Shown: one piece after another, positions 51,721 through 60,746 of the stretch | Numbering within the stretch: the first letter of the stretch is position 1 | Layout: the number at the start of each line of letters is the position of its first letter | Source of the DNA: Bacteroidota bacterium | Lineage (GTDB): Bacteria > Bacteroidota > Bacteroidia > Chitinophagales > Chitinophagaceae | Direction of reading: 5' to 3' | DNA: 64,000 nt | Assembly (NCBI GenBank): GCA_018266775.1 | Contig: JAFDZS010000001.1 | Span: 186,001 to 250,000, forward strand | Position numbers and translations under genes: made by a program | The notes under the pieces: generated by a model | Databases searched by the model: none | The model's input: only the letters and a program-made list of their open reading frames with translations | What the model was told of the DNA's origin: nothing

Positions 51721-51928
51721 GGTAAAAGAAGAAGGGAACGGTACCGTTCCCTTCATTTGCTTCATTTTTCCGTTGCAAATATAAGTAATGATATTGTAAC
51801 TGCCAACAGCCAAAGCCGGTATTCTTTTTTCAGGCAGTGATCAACCATCTTTTTGATGGGCTAAAGAAGCTTCCTGTACAATGATTGCCGCCAAAATAAT
51901 TTTAACAGCCCCGCATTGCCCCGTTTAA

Positions 51929-51936
51929 TACCTTTG
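51929..51936 (+). promoter_or_regulatory. candidate -7 box of the DUF4834 gene
   Basis: TACCTTTG fits TAnnTTTG and ends 7 bases before the ATG, implying a very short leader. The -33 part is AT-rich but not clear. Confidence 0.45.
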
Positions 51937-51943
51937 TGTTATT

Positions 51944-52183
51944 ATGTTAAGAGCTTTATTTGAATTGTTTGTACTGTACCTGCTGTACAAAGTGATTTTT
52001 GATTTTATCATTCCCATTTACCAAACCACCAAACAGGTAAAACAAAAAGTGAATGAAATTCAGCGGAACATTAACGAACAGCAGGCCAGCCAGCAACGCA
52101 ATACCTATTCTACTACATCAACTGCGTCCGGTTCTGCTAAAGCAGCCAAGGATGATTATATTGATTTTGAAGAAGTCAAATAA
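51944..52183 (+). CDS. DUF4834 family protein
   Basis: A 79-aa protein with an N-terminal TM helix (ALFELFVLYLLYKVIFDFIIPI) and a polar tail with KVNEIQRNINEQQ and YIDFEEVK. It is typical of DUF4834 in Bacteroidota, of unknown function. Its stop overlaps the end of the convergent HAD gene by 8 bp. Confidence 0.8.
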   Translation: MLRALFELFVLYLLYKVIFDFIIPIYQTTKQVKQKVNEIQRNINEQQASQQRNTYSTTSTASGSAKAAKDDYIDFEEVK

Positions 52184-52805
52184 TCTTTAAACGCGACAGT
52201 GTTTCTATTCTTTCGCCCGGCAGCAGCTGGTGGGTTTGAATGCCCAACGCATTGGCTGCATCAACATTTTTTGCAAGGTCATCTATAAATAATGATTCCC
52301 CGGCATTGATTCCGGCATCTGCCAATACATATTCATAAATATCGGCATTAGGCTTACGCAACTTCACTTGGTGAGAATAATAGGCTTTTGTAAAATGATT
52401 TTCAAACTTTTCCCTGCGGGTTAGCGCCCGGTATTGATCACTGAAATAATCGTGGTGGATGCTGTTGGTATTGCTTAATAAATAAAGGTGGTACTGGCCA
52501 GCTAATTGTTCCATAAAGTTGAGGCTGCTTTCCCTGAAACCGAGTAATAATGCATTCCAGGCATCCCTGATTTGCTCGTTGGATAAATGAGTGGCAGAGG
52601 AGTGCCTGAACTGGTCATAAAATTCCCCGTTGGATATCTTTCCTGTTTCAAGGTCTTCGAATAGGGTATTGAGGTGGTGCAGGGTATAAAAATTACCGCT
52701 GAAATCGGGTATCCCTAATTGTTCAAAAGCCTGGTGTGTTTTTTTAACGTCAATATCCAGCAGTACACCGCCGAGGTCGAAAATGATATTTTTTATTGTT
52801 GCCAT
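52176..52805 (-). CDS. HAD-superfamily hydrolase (YihX type)
   Basis: A 209-aa phosphatase-like protein. Motif I is FDLGGVLLDID (D10), with the second Asp replaced by Gly as in YihX-like HAD enzymes. Motif II is LLSNTN (about 115). Motif III/IV is KPNADIYEYVL and FIDDLAKNVDAA. It likely dephosphorylates a small sugar phosphate or nucleotide. It follows the tRNA and its terminator. Confidence 0.85.
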   Translation of the reverse strand: MATIKNIIFDLGGVLLDIDVKKTHQAFEQLGIPDFSGNFYTLHHLNTLFEDLETGKISNGEFYDQFRHSSATHLSNEQIRDAWNALLLGFRESSLNFMEQLAGQYHLYLLSNTNSIHHDYFSDQYRALTRREKFENHFTKAYYSHQVKLRKPNADIYEYVLADAGINAGESLFIDDLAKNVDAANALGIQTHQLLPGERIETLSRLKII

Positions 52806-52811
52806 TGCTGT

Positions 52812-52842
52812 AAATAAAACGCCCCGGAATTATGCCGGGGCG
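52812..52842 (-). terminator. intrinsic terminator of tRNA(CAU)
   Basis: CGCCCCGG (52820-52827) and CCGGGGCG (52835-52842) form an 8-bp GC-rich stem followed on the minus strand by TTTTATTT. It lies 5 bp downstream of the tRNA 3' end. Confidence 0.85.
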
Positions 52843-52847
52843 CTTTG

Positions 52848-52921
52848 TGGGCCCACCTGGGCTCGAACCAGGGACCCCCTGATTATGAGTCAGGTGCTCT
52901 AACCGGCTGAGCTATAGGCCC
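52848..52921 (-). tRNA. tRNA with CAT anticodon (Met or Ile2)
   Basis: A 74-nt minus-strand gene. The acceptor stem GGGCCTA/TGGGCCC contains one G-T pair. The anticodon loop is CTCATAA (CAT), the stem CTGA/TCAG is good, and the T-arm CCTGG-TTCGAGC-CCAGG is perfect. CCA is not encoded. Elongator Met and the lysidine-modified Ile2 both carry CAT; the sequence alone does not decide between them. Confidence 0.92.
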
Positions 52922-53248
52922 TCTCTTTATTGCTAAAGAAAAGATGTATGATAAAAAATCCGGTAATTATTTTCTGATAAGAACTGTTTGCTCAATGATT
53001 TTGAGGCTGCAAATATAGTCAAAGCCCTGTAAATTTTTATCGCAGCATTTAAATTACTTTATTCATTGCGCAAAATCTTTTCGCTCACAATATTCAAAAA
53101 CCGTGTTTTCACGGGGGTGAATACCGTTTTTACCTGTAGAACAGTTTCTACTCCCGGTACTAATTTTACCCTGTTAATATCAATGCCTGTGCTGAAAACC
53201 CTGTTCCCCCCTTAAACTGTTCAGCATAACAAACCTAAATCTTCGGGC
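52922..53248. other. gene-free 327-bp region upstream of the LamG/T9SS gene
   Basis: No gene is supported. On the minus strand TATATTTG (53017-53010) is a possible -7 box for the tRNA. A short inverted pair, ACCGTG with CACGG, lies at 53100-53115. The remainder is AT-rich leader for the plus-strand gene. Confidence 0.35.
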
Positions 53249-54499
53249 ATGAAACTTAATTCTTCTATTCTTCGGGCTTTCCTGTTTTTGGTAATGCTCC
53301 GCGGGTCACACATTTTTCTGTATGCACAACCCACATCCGGCTTAATTGGTTATTTTAAGTTCGACGGTAATGTTACCAATTCCGGTTCGGGCAGTATTAC
53401 CGCTACAACATCTAATACCAGCTATACCACCAATGCTGCGGGTGCAGCCAATAAAGCTATACAGTTTGCAGGCAGCACTTCTTCTTACGTATCTGTTGCA
53501 GATAATGGCAACCTCGGTTTCAGTGGTGATTTCAGTGTAACCTTTGGCGTTTACCTTGCCAGTTCTTCAGTCAGCCAGGGCTTTGTTGATTGCGGGCTGA
53601 ATTACGGCGGGTACGGAGTCTGGTACTTTTCTGCCGACAATACCCTCCGGCTTAATTTCAAAAACGGAACAGTGGGCAGCAACCTTTTACCTGCCGGCCA
53701 GTGGAAAGCTGTTTGTGCCATGAGAAGTTCGGGCACCTTATACCTGTACGTTAACGGTGTACTTGCGGCCTCAGCTGCTGAAGGTTCAATGGCAACAGGT
53801 TACCCTTATTCACCTGTATTGGGGCAAATGTATTACTTCGGTACAGGCGGCAATTATAATCCTTTGGGCAATGGCTCTAAAATTGATGAACTGCGTTTTT
53901 ACAACCGGGCATTGAACGGTGCAGAAATTACTTCTTTAGTTGGTGCGTCTTTGCCATTGAACCTGGGTGACTTTTACGCCAGCAAACAATCATCCGGCAT
54001 TGTATTGAACTGGCAAACCCTGAATGAAGCGAACACGGCTTATTTTGATATTGAACACAGCAGTAATGGTATTGAATTCAACAGCATCGGCAAGGTTAAT
54101 GCCAGCGGATTTTCCAGCAACAGTAAAACCTACAGCTTTACCGATGCACAACCTTACACCGGTACCAATTACTACCGGTTGAAAATGGTGGATATTGATG
54201 GCCGCTTAACCTACAGTCGTATTGTGGTGATCAAAAACAATACAACGGACATTAAGATTGAAGTGTTCCCCAATCCGGTTGCCGACCTGCTGCAGTTGCA
54301 ATTACCTGCTCAGCAAAAACAACTCACACATCTTTATATTACTGATGCATCCGGAAAAATAGTGTACACCAAAGAGATTATTTTGAACGCAGGCAATAAC
54401 GCCACCAGTATTCCGGTAAGTTATTTCCCTGCGGGCTTGTACCGCATTACTATTGAAAACAATGATGGTAAACAAACCACCTCATTCATGAAGCAATAA
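53249..54499 (+). CDS. secreted LamG-domain protein with T9SS sorting domain
   Basis: A 416-aa secreted protein. A signal peptide (MKLNSSILRAFLFLVMLRGS...LYAQP) is followed by a LamG/concanavalin-like lectin domain (GLIGYFKFDGNVTNSGSG to KIDELRFYNRALNGAEI, about 30-225). Then comes a linker region and a type IX secretion C-terminal sorting domain (VFPNPVADLLQLQL, SGKIVYTKEI, FPAGLYRITIEN). LamG domains bind sugars or proteins. The C-terminal domain directs transport across the outer membrane and surface attachment. A terminator hairpin follows. Confidence 0.9.
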   Translation: MKLNSSILRAFLFLVMLRGSHIFLYAQPTSGLIGYFKFDGNVTNSGSGSITATTSNTSYTTNAAGAANKAIQFAGSTSSYVSVADNGNLGFSGDFSVTFGVYLASSSVSQGFVDCGLNYGGYGVWYFSADNTLRLNFKNGTVGSNLLPAGQWKAVCAMRSSGTLYLYVNGVLAASAAEGSMATGYPYSPVLGQMYYFGTGGNYNPLGNGSKIDELRFYNRALNGAEITSLVGASLPLNLGDFYASKQSSGIVLNWQTLNEANTAYFDIEHSSNGIEFNSIGKVNASGFSSNSKTYSFTDAQPYTGTNYYRLKMVDIDGRLTYSRIVVIKNNTTDIKIEVFPNPVADLLQLQLPAQQKQLTHLYITDASGKIVYTKEIILNAGNNATSIPVSYFPAGLYRITIENNDGKQTTSFMKQ

Positions 54500-54532
54500 G
54501 CAACGCTAACAAAATCCAAACCATCTCCAAGC

Positions 54533-54559
54533 AAAAAAGCCTGTCACAGACAGGCTTTT
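54533..54559. terminator. bidirectional intrinsic terminator
   Basis: AAAGCCTGTC (54536-54545) and GACAGGCTTT (54549-54558) form a 10-bp stem with a 3-nt loop, flanked by A-run and T-run. It separates the LamG gene from the convergent cysS gene and can serve both. Confidence 0.9.
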
Positions 54560-54585
54560 CTTTATTTGCACTTTACAGCACCTTT

Positions 54586-56070
54586 TTACAAACTCCATGA
54601 AGCATTGCCATCTTTTTCATCTTTCAATGCAATACCCATTGCCGCCAGCTGGTTCCTGATCTTATCGCTGGTGGCAAAATCTTTTTTAGATTTTGCTTCT
54701 TTGCGAATGTCTATCAGCAATTGCACCACATCTCCCAGCACTTCGTTATTACCCGTTGCGCTGTTGGTTAAACCAAATATATCTTCCAGGTATGCTTTAA
54801 ATTTATTTTGCAGCAGGGTTACTGTAGATGAAGCCAGTGCGTTTGCCGCAATCAAACCATCTTTTATTGAATTGATGATGGGCACCAGTTCAAACATGTT
54901 GGCCAATACTTTGGCGGTGTTAAAATCATCGTTCATACTTTCATCAAAACCTTCCACTAATTTTTTCACTTTTGCATCCAGTTCTGCTTCTGACGCCTGT
55001 TCGTTTACCGGTGCAAATTTGTTCAGCGTTTCAAAGGCTTCCCATAATCTTCTCAATCCTTTTTCACTGCCCTGCAAAGCTTCATTACTAAAATCGAGTG
55101 TGCTTCTGTAATGCGTTTGCAGCATGAAGAAGCGTACCGTCATGGGCGCATACGCTTTTTCCAGTAATGGGTGATTGCCGGTAAACAATTCATCCGGCAA
55201 AAAACCATTGCCAAGGCTTTTACTCATACGGGCACCATTCACCGTTAGCATATTGGTGTGCATCCAGTAATTGGCCGGGCTTACATGATAACAGCCTTTG
55301 CTTTGCGCAATTTCGTTGGTATGGTGTGTGGCCGCCAAATCCATACCGCCGCCATGTATATCAAATTGTTTGCCCAGGTATTTATTGCTCATTGCAGAGC
55401 ATTCAATATGCCAGCCGGGAAAACCCATTCCCCACGGGCTGGGCCACTGCATCAGGTGTTCTGGCTTGGCTTTTATCCAAAGTGCAAAGTCCAGCCGGCC
55501 GTGTTTTTCATCCTGCCCACCCAGTTCCCTGGTTCCTTCTAACAAGTCTTCCAGTTTGCGGTTGGTCAATATGCCGTAGTTTTCTTCTTTACTGTATTTC
55601 TCTACGTCAAAATAAATAGTGCCATTCACTTCATAAGCATAGCCGTTGGCCAATAATTGTTTGGTCATTTCAATCTGTTCAGAAATATGACCGGTAGCTG
55701 TTGGTTCTATGGATGGCGGCAGGTTGTTGAGCAACTGCATCACCCGCCTGAAGCCCAAAGTATATTTCTGTACAATCTCCATCGGTTCCACCTGCTGCAG
55801 CTTAGCCATTTTACTGAATTTATCATCGCCTTCATCACGGTCGCCTTCCAGGTGGCCGGCATCGGTAATGTTGCGTACGTACCGTACTTTATAGCCCAGG
55901 TACATCAGGTAGCGGTAAATAATATCAAACGAAATAAAAGTGCGGCAGTTGCCCAGGTGCACATCGTTATACACAGTGGGGCCGCAAACATACATGCCCA
56001 CATGGCCGGGTGTTATGGGTGTAAACAGTTCTTTTTCCCTGGTAAGGGTGTTATAAATATGTAATGCCAT
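54586..56070 (-). CDS. cysS: cysteinyl-tRNA synthetase
   Basis: A 494-aa class I synthetase. HLGN (about 38-41, HIGH variant) and ARMSKSLGNG (KMSKS) mark the ATP site. VCGPTVYND and HIECSAMSN are the Cys-specific, zinc-binding parts. The anticodon-binding C-terminal helical region (KDFATSDKIRNQLAAMGIALKDEKDG) ends the protein. It charges tRNA-Cys. The length and motif order are standard. Confidence 0.96.
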   Translation of the reverse strand: MALHIYNTLTREKELFTPITPGHVGMYVCGPTVYNDVHLGNCRTFISFDIIYRYLMYLGYKVRYVRNITDAGHLEGDRDEGDDKFSKMAKLQQVEPMEIVQKYTLGFRRVMQLLNNLPPSIEPTATGHISEQIEMTKQLLANGYAYEVNGTIYFDVEKYSKEENYGILTNRKLEDLLEGTRELGGQDEKHGRLDFALWIKAKPEHLMQWPSPWGMGFPGWHIECSAMSNKYLGKQFDIHGGGMDLAATHHTNEIAQSKGCYHVSPANYWMHTNMLTVNGARMSKSLGNGFLPDELFTGNHPLLEKAYAPMTVRFFMLQTHYRSTLDFSNEALQGSEKGLRRLWEAFETLNKFAPVNEQASEAELDAKVKKLVEGFDESMNDDFNTAKVLANMFELVPIINSIKDGLIAANALASSTVTLLQNKFKAYLEDIFGLTNSATGNNEVLGDVVQLLIDIRKEAKSKKDFATSDKIRNQLAAMGIALKDEKDGNASWSL

Positions 56071-56241
56071 AATTTTTTATTTGTGCCTGGAAGAATACTT
56101 TCCGGGCTGAAAAACTTTTTTGATCCGGGTTTTGATATTTGCTTCGTAAGTGCTGAAGCACAAAGATATTATTACATGCCGCAAGGGCAACACAAAAAAT
56201 AATATGATGGTGAGATTTTCATTTGTGCGACAAAAGTACAA

Positions 56242-57369
56242 TTATTTTCCGGCTTGTACATCTGCCAGTATGGGAAAATGATCGCTCAGCCTTTTGTTGA
56301 TGCAGGTGTATTGCTGCACTGTAAAATTGTTGCTTACAAAAATATTATCTATCCTCAGGGTGGGGGAAATATCACTGAATGTTCTGCCAATGCCTGCGCC
56401 CTTTTCGGCAAACGTATTTTGCAAACCATTACCAATGGTATTATAAGCATAGCTGTTGGGCACATCATTAAAATCGCCGCACACTACCACGGGGTAAGGG
56501 CTTTTCTTAATTTCTTCCCGGATGCGTCCCGATTGTTTCATCCGCTTTAAAAACCCAATCTTTAATTTATAGATCACACTTTTTGACTGTCGTACATCCT
56601 GTTCGTTTTTAAGTTCAGGCGCATCTATAAATTTTAGATTGGTATTACTGAATTTCAATGACTGCAAATGAATATTGAACACTCTTATGGTATCGTAATC
56701 CCTCACAATATCGGTGTATTGAAAGATGGAATTGTAATCGTACGGGTATTCACCAATGCTTTGTTTGTTGATGATGGGATATTTGGATAAGGTTAAAATG
56801 CCAAAATGATGCTGACCATCAAAATCCACTTTAGGGTTATAAGAATAATTACAGTACGGCAGTTGCAGTTGCTGCATCATGTCTGGCAGGTAATTGATAG
56901 CCTGGGGAAAACTGTCGCTGCCCACCATTTCCTGGAAGCAGGCAATATCCGGCTGATAGGTCTGGATCAGCTCCATCATTTGTGCTTTTACTTCCGGGTG
57001 TGTTTTGTGTTGCAGTATGTCAAAATGCTCCACGTTCCAGCTCATGATGCGGATATCATTTTTATCACGTTTAACTGTAAACGAAGAGGAGAGCCTGGGC
57101 GGAATAATTTGGGTGACGGGTTTATACGCAATCAAAATAGTAATGATAGAAAGCGAAGTCCAGCGGATTTTTACAAAAAGCCAGAATACAATAAACAATG
57201 CCAGTACTACCAGCAGATAAAATGCGCCCAGTGCAAGAAAACCCAGGGGCCACCATGTTTGGGGATTAAGATGCCCGCCATAACAACCCAGCAAAAAAAG
57301 TACCGCCACTATGCTGTTAGTGACAATGAAAAACTTTTTTGTAAACCTGCGGAAAAAACTTTTGGGCAT
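56242..57369 (-). CDS. membrane-anchored endonuclease/exonuclease/phosphatase family protein
   Basis: A 375-aa protein with three N-terminal TM helices (about 10-30, 36-60 and 66-88). The EEP domain follows: RIMSWNVEHFDI, FQEMVGSDSF, VVVCGDFNDVP, DNIFVSNNF and SDHFPILADV. The catalytic residues (Asn, Glu, Asp, His) are all present. The substrate could be a phospholipid head group or nucleic acid. It lies between cysS and the rhomboid genes on the same strand, without clear coupling. Confidence 0.88.
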   Translation of the reverse strand: MPKSFFRRFTKKFFIVTNSIVAVLFLLGCYGGHLNPQTWWPLGFLALGAFYLLVVLALFIVFWLFVKIRWTSLSIITILIAYKPVTQIIPPRLSSSFTVKRDKNDIRIMSWNVEHFDILQHKTHPEVKAQMMELIQTYQPDIACFQEMVGSDSFPQAINYLPDMMQQLQLPYCNYSYNPKVDFDGQHHFGILTLSKYPIINKQSIGEYPYDYNSIFQYTDIVRDYDTIRVFNIHLQSLKFSNTNLKFIDAPELKNEQDVRQSKSVIYKLKIGFLKRMKQSGRIREEIKKSPYPVVVCGDFNDVPNSYAYNTIGNGLQNTFAEKGAGIGRTFSDISPTLRIDNIFVSNNFTVQQYTCINKRLSDHFPILADVQAGK

Positions 57370-57417
57370 ATTTAAAGGTACAATTTACCCATTTACACTG
57401 TTGCAATAAAACGTTAA

Positions 57418-58386
57418 CTACAGGTCTTCCTCACTCGCTCTCCTGAGAATATTTTTTTCTTCGTCAGTTAAGAAGTGGTACCCTTTCTGGCTGATCTTGT
57501 CTAATATTTCATCCACCCGTTGCTGGGTAAGGTTGGGTGTTTTTTGATACGGGCTTCTGCCTCCGGTATTATAAAATATTTTTTCTTTAGACTGGTTGCT
57601 GTTTTGTTTTTTACCAGGGGTGAAAAGATTGCTGATCCATTCATAAAATTGAATCATCCAGGTGCTGAGGTCTGTACCGCGGCGGTAGAGCCGCACAAAA
57701 AGATAACCGGCAATGCAACCACCAGCAAAAGCAAGACCTGTTGGATTGCCTGTATTAATACCAATAACAAGTTTAATAATCACATAAGCCCCGGTCAAAA
57801 CCCACACAGGAATTCCTGAACCGAGGTGCCGGAATATTTTGTAACCGGGCGCCAGTGCTGTTACTGCAATTGCCAACGCAGCTGTGCCGGGTTCGGCCCC
57901 GCTTAAATAACCGTTTTCAATAAAAGGGCGCAAAGATGGTATTGCGTTTACTGCTGTTAAATAAAACACTGCACCCAGTAAACTGCCGTATATGTATACA
58001 GGAAAGATGAGTTTATTGCCGGAAAGATCCTGCATGATATAACCAAAAGCCCACAACCAAAGCATGTTGCTGACTATAGTAACAATCTGGGGTATCGCGT
58101 CTTTACCTCCACCATGAGCAAACATAAATGTAAACAATGTCCAGGGTGTCCTTGCTAATTGTCCTAATCCGGCGGGCAGCGCCACCCATTTGATGGCATC
58201 AAAATCCAGCGTTTGCATGCCTTCTCCCTGGTGGGTTTGCAGGAAAAAAACGCGGGTGATCATTACCAGGAAAAACACCACCAGATTGATGGCAACTAAT
58301 GCCACCAACGCATTACCTGGCTGGCCCAATGAAAACCTGCGCCGGGATAAGTGTTTATATTCCTGGTAACGGTCGGATTCTCCCAT
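57418..58386 (-). CDS. rhomboid-family protein lacking catalytic residues
   Basis: A 322-aa membrane protein with a rhomboid-like six-TM core and the helix-1 region WTLFTFMFAHGGGKDAIPQIVTIVSNMLWLWAFGYIM. Where active rhomboids have GxSG and a helix-6 His, this one reads GAEPGTAALA (about 163-172) and FAGGCIAGY (about 220-228), so both Ser and His are missing. It ends with a cytoplasmic tail HFLTDEEKNILRRASEEDL. It is therefore a likely pseudoprotease. It is the downstream partner of the active rhomboid gene 54 bp away. Confidence 0.85.
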   Translation of the reverse strand: MGESDRYQEYKHLSRRRFSLGQPGNALVALVAINLVVFFLVMITRVFFLQTHQGEGMQTLDFDAIKWVALPAGLGQLARTPWTLFTFMFAHGGGKDAIPQIVTIVSNMLWLWAFGYIMQDLSGNKLIFPVYIYGSLLGAVFYLTAVNAIPSLRPFIENGYLSGAEPGTAALAIAVTALAPGYKIFRHLGSGIPVWVLTGAYVIIKLVIGINTGNPTGLAFAGGCIAGYLFVRLYRRGTDLSTWMIQFYEWISNLFTPGKKQNSNQSKEKIFYNTGGRSPYQKTPNLTQQRVDEILDKISQKGYHFLTDEEKNILRRASEEDL

Positions 58387-58440
58387 GTTGAATTATCTAT
58401 TGTAAATGTACTAACAGTTATTGCTTAAGATTGTTAAGCT

Positions 58441-59112
58441 TTAATAAAACGTTCGTTTGTTGGTTTTATTCCAGTAAATAACCAATATTAATCCCATTAT
58501 CAATCCACCCAAGTGAGCATAATGACCAATATTGTCTGCATTACCTCCACTTAACCCACCAAAAAGATCTATGGCTGCATAAACTCCAACCAGGTATTTT
58601 GCTTTTATTGGTATTGGAGGAAAAAGTAAAATCAACTCTGTGTTAGGGAATAAGTAAGCAAACGCACCCATTAATCCCATAATAGCTCCGGATGCCCCTA
58701 AAGCACTACCAATTTCCACTACAGTTTGACCTGTGGAAGGGTCGTAAACAATTTCATCTTTTAAAAACATCATTTGTGCCAAGCCGGCAACTACTCCGCA
58801 AATCAGGTAGAAAATTAAAAATCGTTTGGGCCCCCAAACCCTTTCCAGCCAAACACCAAACACATAAAGTGTAAACATATTAAAGAAGATATGTGCTATA
58901 CCGCCATGTGCAAACATATTCGTAACAACCTGGTATGGCTCAAAATATTGAGATGTATAATGATGAATAGCCAGTTTATTTGTAATAACACCTACAGGAC
59001 CATGTCCATCAAAAAGCATTTGTATAAGAAAAACCAATACATTAATCACGATAATATTAAAAACAATCGGGCTGTTTCTTTGAAATGAGTTTCCGTAATT
59101 GCTATATGACAT
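58441..59112 (-). CDS. rhomboid intramembrane serine protease
   Basis: A 223-aa protein with six TM helices. ALGASGAIMG places the nucleophile Ser141, and GHYAHLGGLIMG places the His200. WLERVWGPKRFLIFYLICGVVAG is the usual first cytoplasmic loop and helix. It cleaves TM segments of substrate proteins within the membrane. The inactive homologue follows on the same strand, so the pair may form a complex or share substrates (inference). Confidence 0.93.
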   Translation of the reverse strand: MSYSNYGNSFQRNSPIVFNIIVINVLVFLIQMLFDGHGPVGVITNKLAIHHYTSQYFEPYQVVTNMFAHGGIAHIFFNMFTLYVFGVWLERVWGPKRFLIFYLICGVVAGLAQMMFLKDEIVYDPSTGQTVVEIGSALGASGAIMGLMGAFAYLFPNTELILLFPPIPIKAKYLVGVYAAIDLFGGLSGGNADNIGHYAHLGGLIMGLILVIYWNKTNKRTFY

Positions 59113-59142
59113 TTGAAAAATTAGTTTTTACAATTAATAATT

Positions 59143-60618
59143 TTATTTCAGCTCCAACAGTACCACACACTCTATATGGTGTGTATGCGGGAACATATCT
59201 ACCGGTTGTATTTTTTTTACCTCGTATTGCTCACCCAGCAAAGCAATATCCCGGGCTTGTGTGGCGGTATTGCAGCTTACATACACAATGCGTGGCGCCG
59301 CAATGTCCAGCAATTTATTGATCAGTTTATCGTGCATGCCGGCACGTGGCGGATCGGTGATGATCACATCCGGCCTGCCGTGCGTGGCAAAAAAGTCGTC
59401 ATTGCAAATTTTGATCACATCGCCGGCAAAAAATGCTGCATGTTCAATATTGTTCAGTGCTGCATTTTGTTTGGCATCTTCAATAGCATCTGCAATCACT
59501 TCCACCCCGATGATTTTTTTAGCACCTTTACTTACAAATATGCCAATACTGCCGGTACCGCAATATAAATCATACACCACTTCTTTACCAGTAAGCCCTG
59601 CAAACTCACGGGTGATGTTGTATAATTTTTCTGCCTGCCGGGTATTGGTTTGAAAAAATGATTTAGGCGATATCTTAAATGTAAACACCGTTTCATTTTT
59701 TCCCGCCGTCAATTGCTCCAGCGCAAAACCTTTACCAAAATATACTTGTGGCGTAAGGTCGTGAATACTGTCGTTCCATTTTGGATTAATAGTATAGAGT
59801 AACGTGGTTATGGAAGGCACTTGCTGCAACAGGTGATCCAGCAGTTCTTTTTTTGCAGGCTCATCATCGTAATTAAATACCATGTTTACCATCAGTTCGC
59901 CGGTGGTGCAATTGCGGATAACGATATTGCGCAGCCATCCGATATGATTGCGGATGTCATAAAAAGTATATCCTTTCTGCTTTGCAAAATCTCTTATTGT
60001 ATTGCGGATTTGGTTGTTTACATCATCCATCAAAAAGCATTCGTCAATATCAATCACTTTGTCGAAGATGCGGGGTGCGTGATAACCAAGGGAGGCCTCC
60101 CCAAACCCCTCCGAAGCTCCTGGTTTATTAAAAGCCTCTTCAACTTTTGAAGTCTCTAAAGTCCCTCCTTCGGAGGGATTTAGGGAGGCCCTGTATTTTT
60201 TATTCGCAAATGTAAACTCCAGTTTATTGCGGTAGTAACGATCATTATCTGCGCCCACAATAGGTAATATGGGCGGCAAATTTATCTTGCCGATACGCTT
60301 CAGGTTTTGCTCCACTTCCTGCTGCTTATATTCCAGCTGTTTGGCATAGGGCAGCATTTGCCATTTGCAGCCGCCACATACGCCAAAATGTTTACAAAAG
60401 GGCGTGCTTCTTTCTGGTGAAAATGTTTTGATCTGCTCCACACGGCCTTCGGCCCAGTCTTTTTTATTTTTTGTCAAAAAAATATCAGCAACATCGCCGG
60501 GTACAGCTCCAGTAATAAAAATTACTTTACCATCTGTTTTCGCCAAAGCCTTTCCTTCAGCGGCATAACCGGTTACCAAAACATCTTCCAGTATGATTTT
60601 CTTTTTCTGTCTTTTCAC
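59143..60618 (-). CDS. rlmD: 23S rRNA (uracil-5-)-methyltransferase RlmD family
   Basis: A 491-aa SAM enzyme. An N-terminal TRAM domain is followed by a Fe-S motif (C-x5-CGGC in CKHFGVCGGCKWQ), and a Rossmann domain with VVYDLYCGTGSIGIFVS, ITDPPRAGMH and YVSCNTATQ with the catalytic Cys. It methylates a uracil in 23S rRNA or a related RNA. It contains an in-frame insert (about residues 143-176) of repeat DNA, described separately, that the protein evidently tolerates. Confidence 0.9.
   Translation of the reverse strand: MKRQKKKIILEDVLVTGYAAEGKALAKTDGKVIFITGAVPGDVADIFLTKNKKDWAEGRVEQIKTFSPERSTPFCKHFGVCGGCKWQMLPYAKQLEYKQQEVEQNLKRIGKINLPPILPIVGADNDRYYRNKLEFTFANKKYRASLNPSEGGTLETSKVEEAFNKPGASEGFGEASLGYHAPRIFDKVIDIDECFLMDDVNNQIRNTIRDFAKQKGYTFYDIRNHIGWLRNIVIRNCTTGELMVNMVFNYDDEPAKKELLDHLLQQVPSITTLLYTINPKWNDSIHDLTPQVYFGKGFALEQLTAGKNETVFTFKISPKSFFQTNTRQAEKLYNITREFAGLTGKEVVYDLYCGTGSIGIFVSKGAKKIIGVEVIADAIEDAKQNAALNNIEHAAFFAGDVIKICNDDFFATHGRPDVIITDPPRAGMHDKLINKLLDIAAPRIVYVSCNTATQARDIALLGEQYEVKKIQPVDMFPHTHHIECVVLLELK
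60094..60190. repeat. in-frame palindromic repeat inside rlmD
   Basis: GGCCTCCCCAAACCCCTCCG (arm 60094-60116) and CTTCGGAGGGATTTAGGGAG (arm 60168-60190) form a 23-bp inverted repeat with only 2 mismatches around a 51-bp centre. It interrupts the usual KYR...YHAPRIFDK region. The inserted peptide (SEGGTLETSKVEEAFNKPGA and following) keeps the frame open. It resembles the palindromic elements known in Rickettsia genes and short repeats of Bacteroidota. Confidence 0.7.
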
Positions 60619-60722
60619 GGCAGCAAAATTACCTTAATAATCATCAATATTGGTTTGTTAATGATTTGTAATTGTTAAAATCGTACAGGAATGGCCAATG
60701 CGCATTACTCGCCGATTTTGAA

Positions 60723-60730
60723 TACATTTG
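60723..60730 (+). promoter_or_regulatory. candidate -7 box of the TlpA-like gene
   Basis: TACATTTG matches TAnnTTTG and lies 16 bases before the ATG. The -33 region is not clear. Spacing to the start codon is similar to other candidates in the window. Confidence 0.5.
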
Positions 60731-60746
60731 CTTTCCTTAAAATAGT

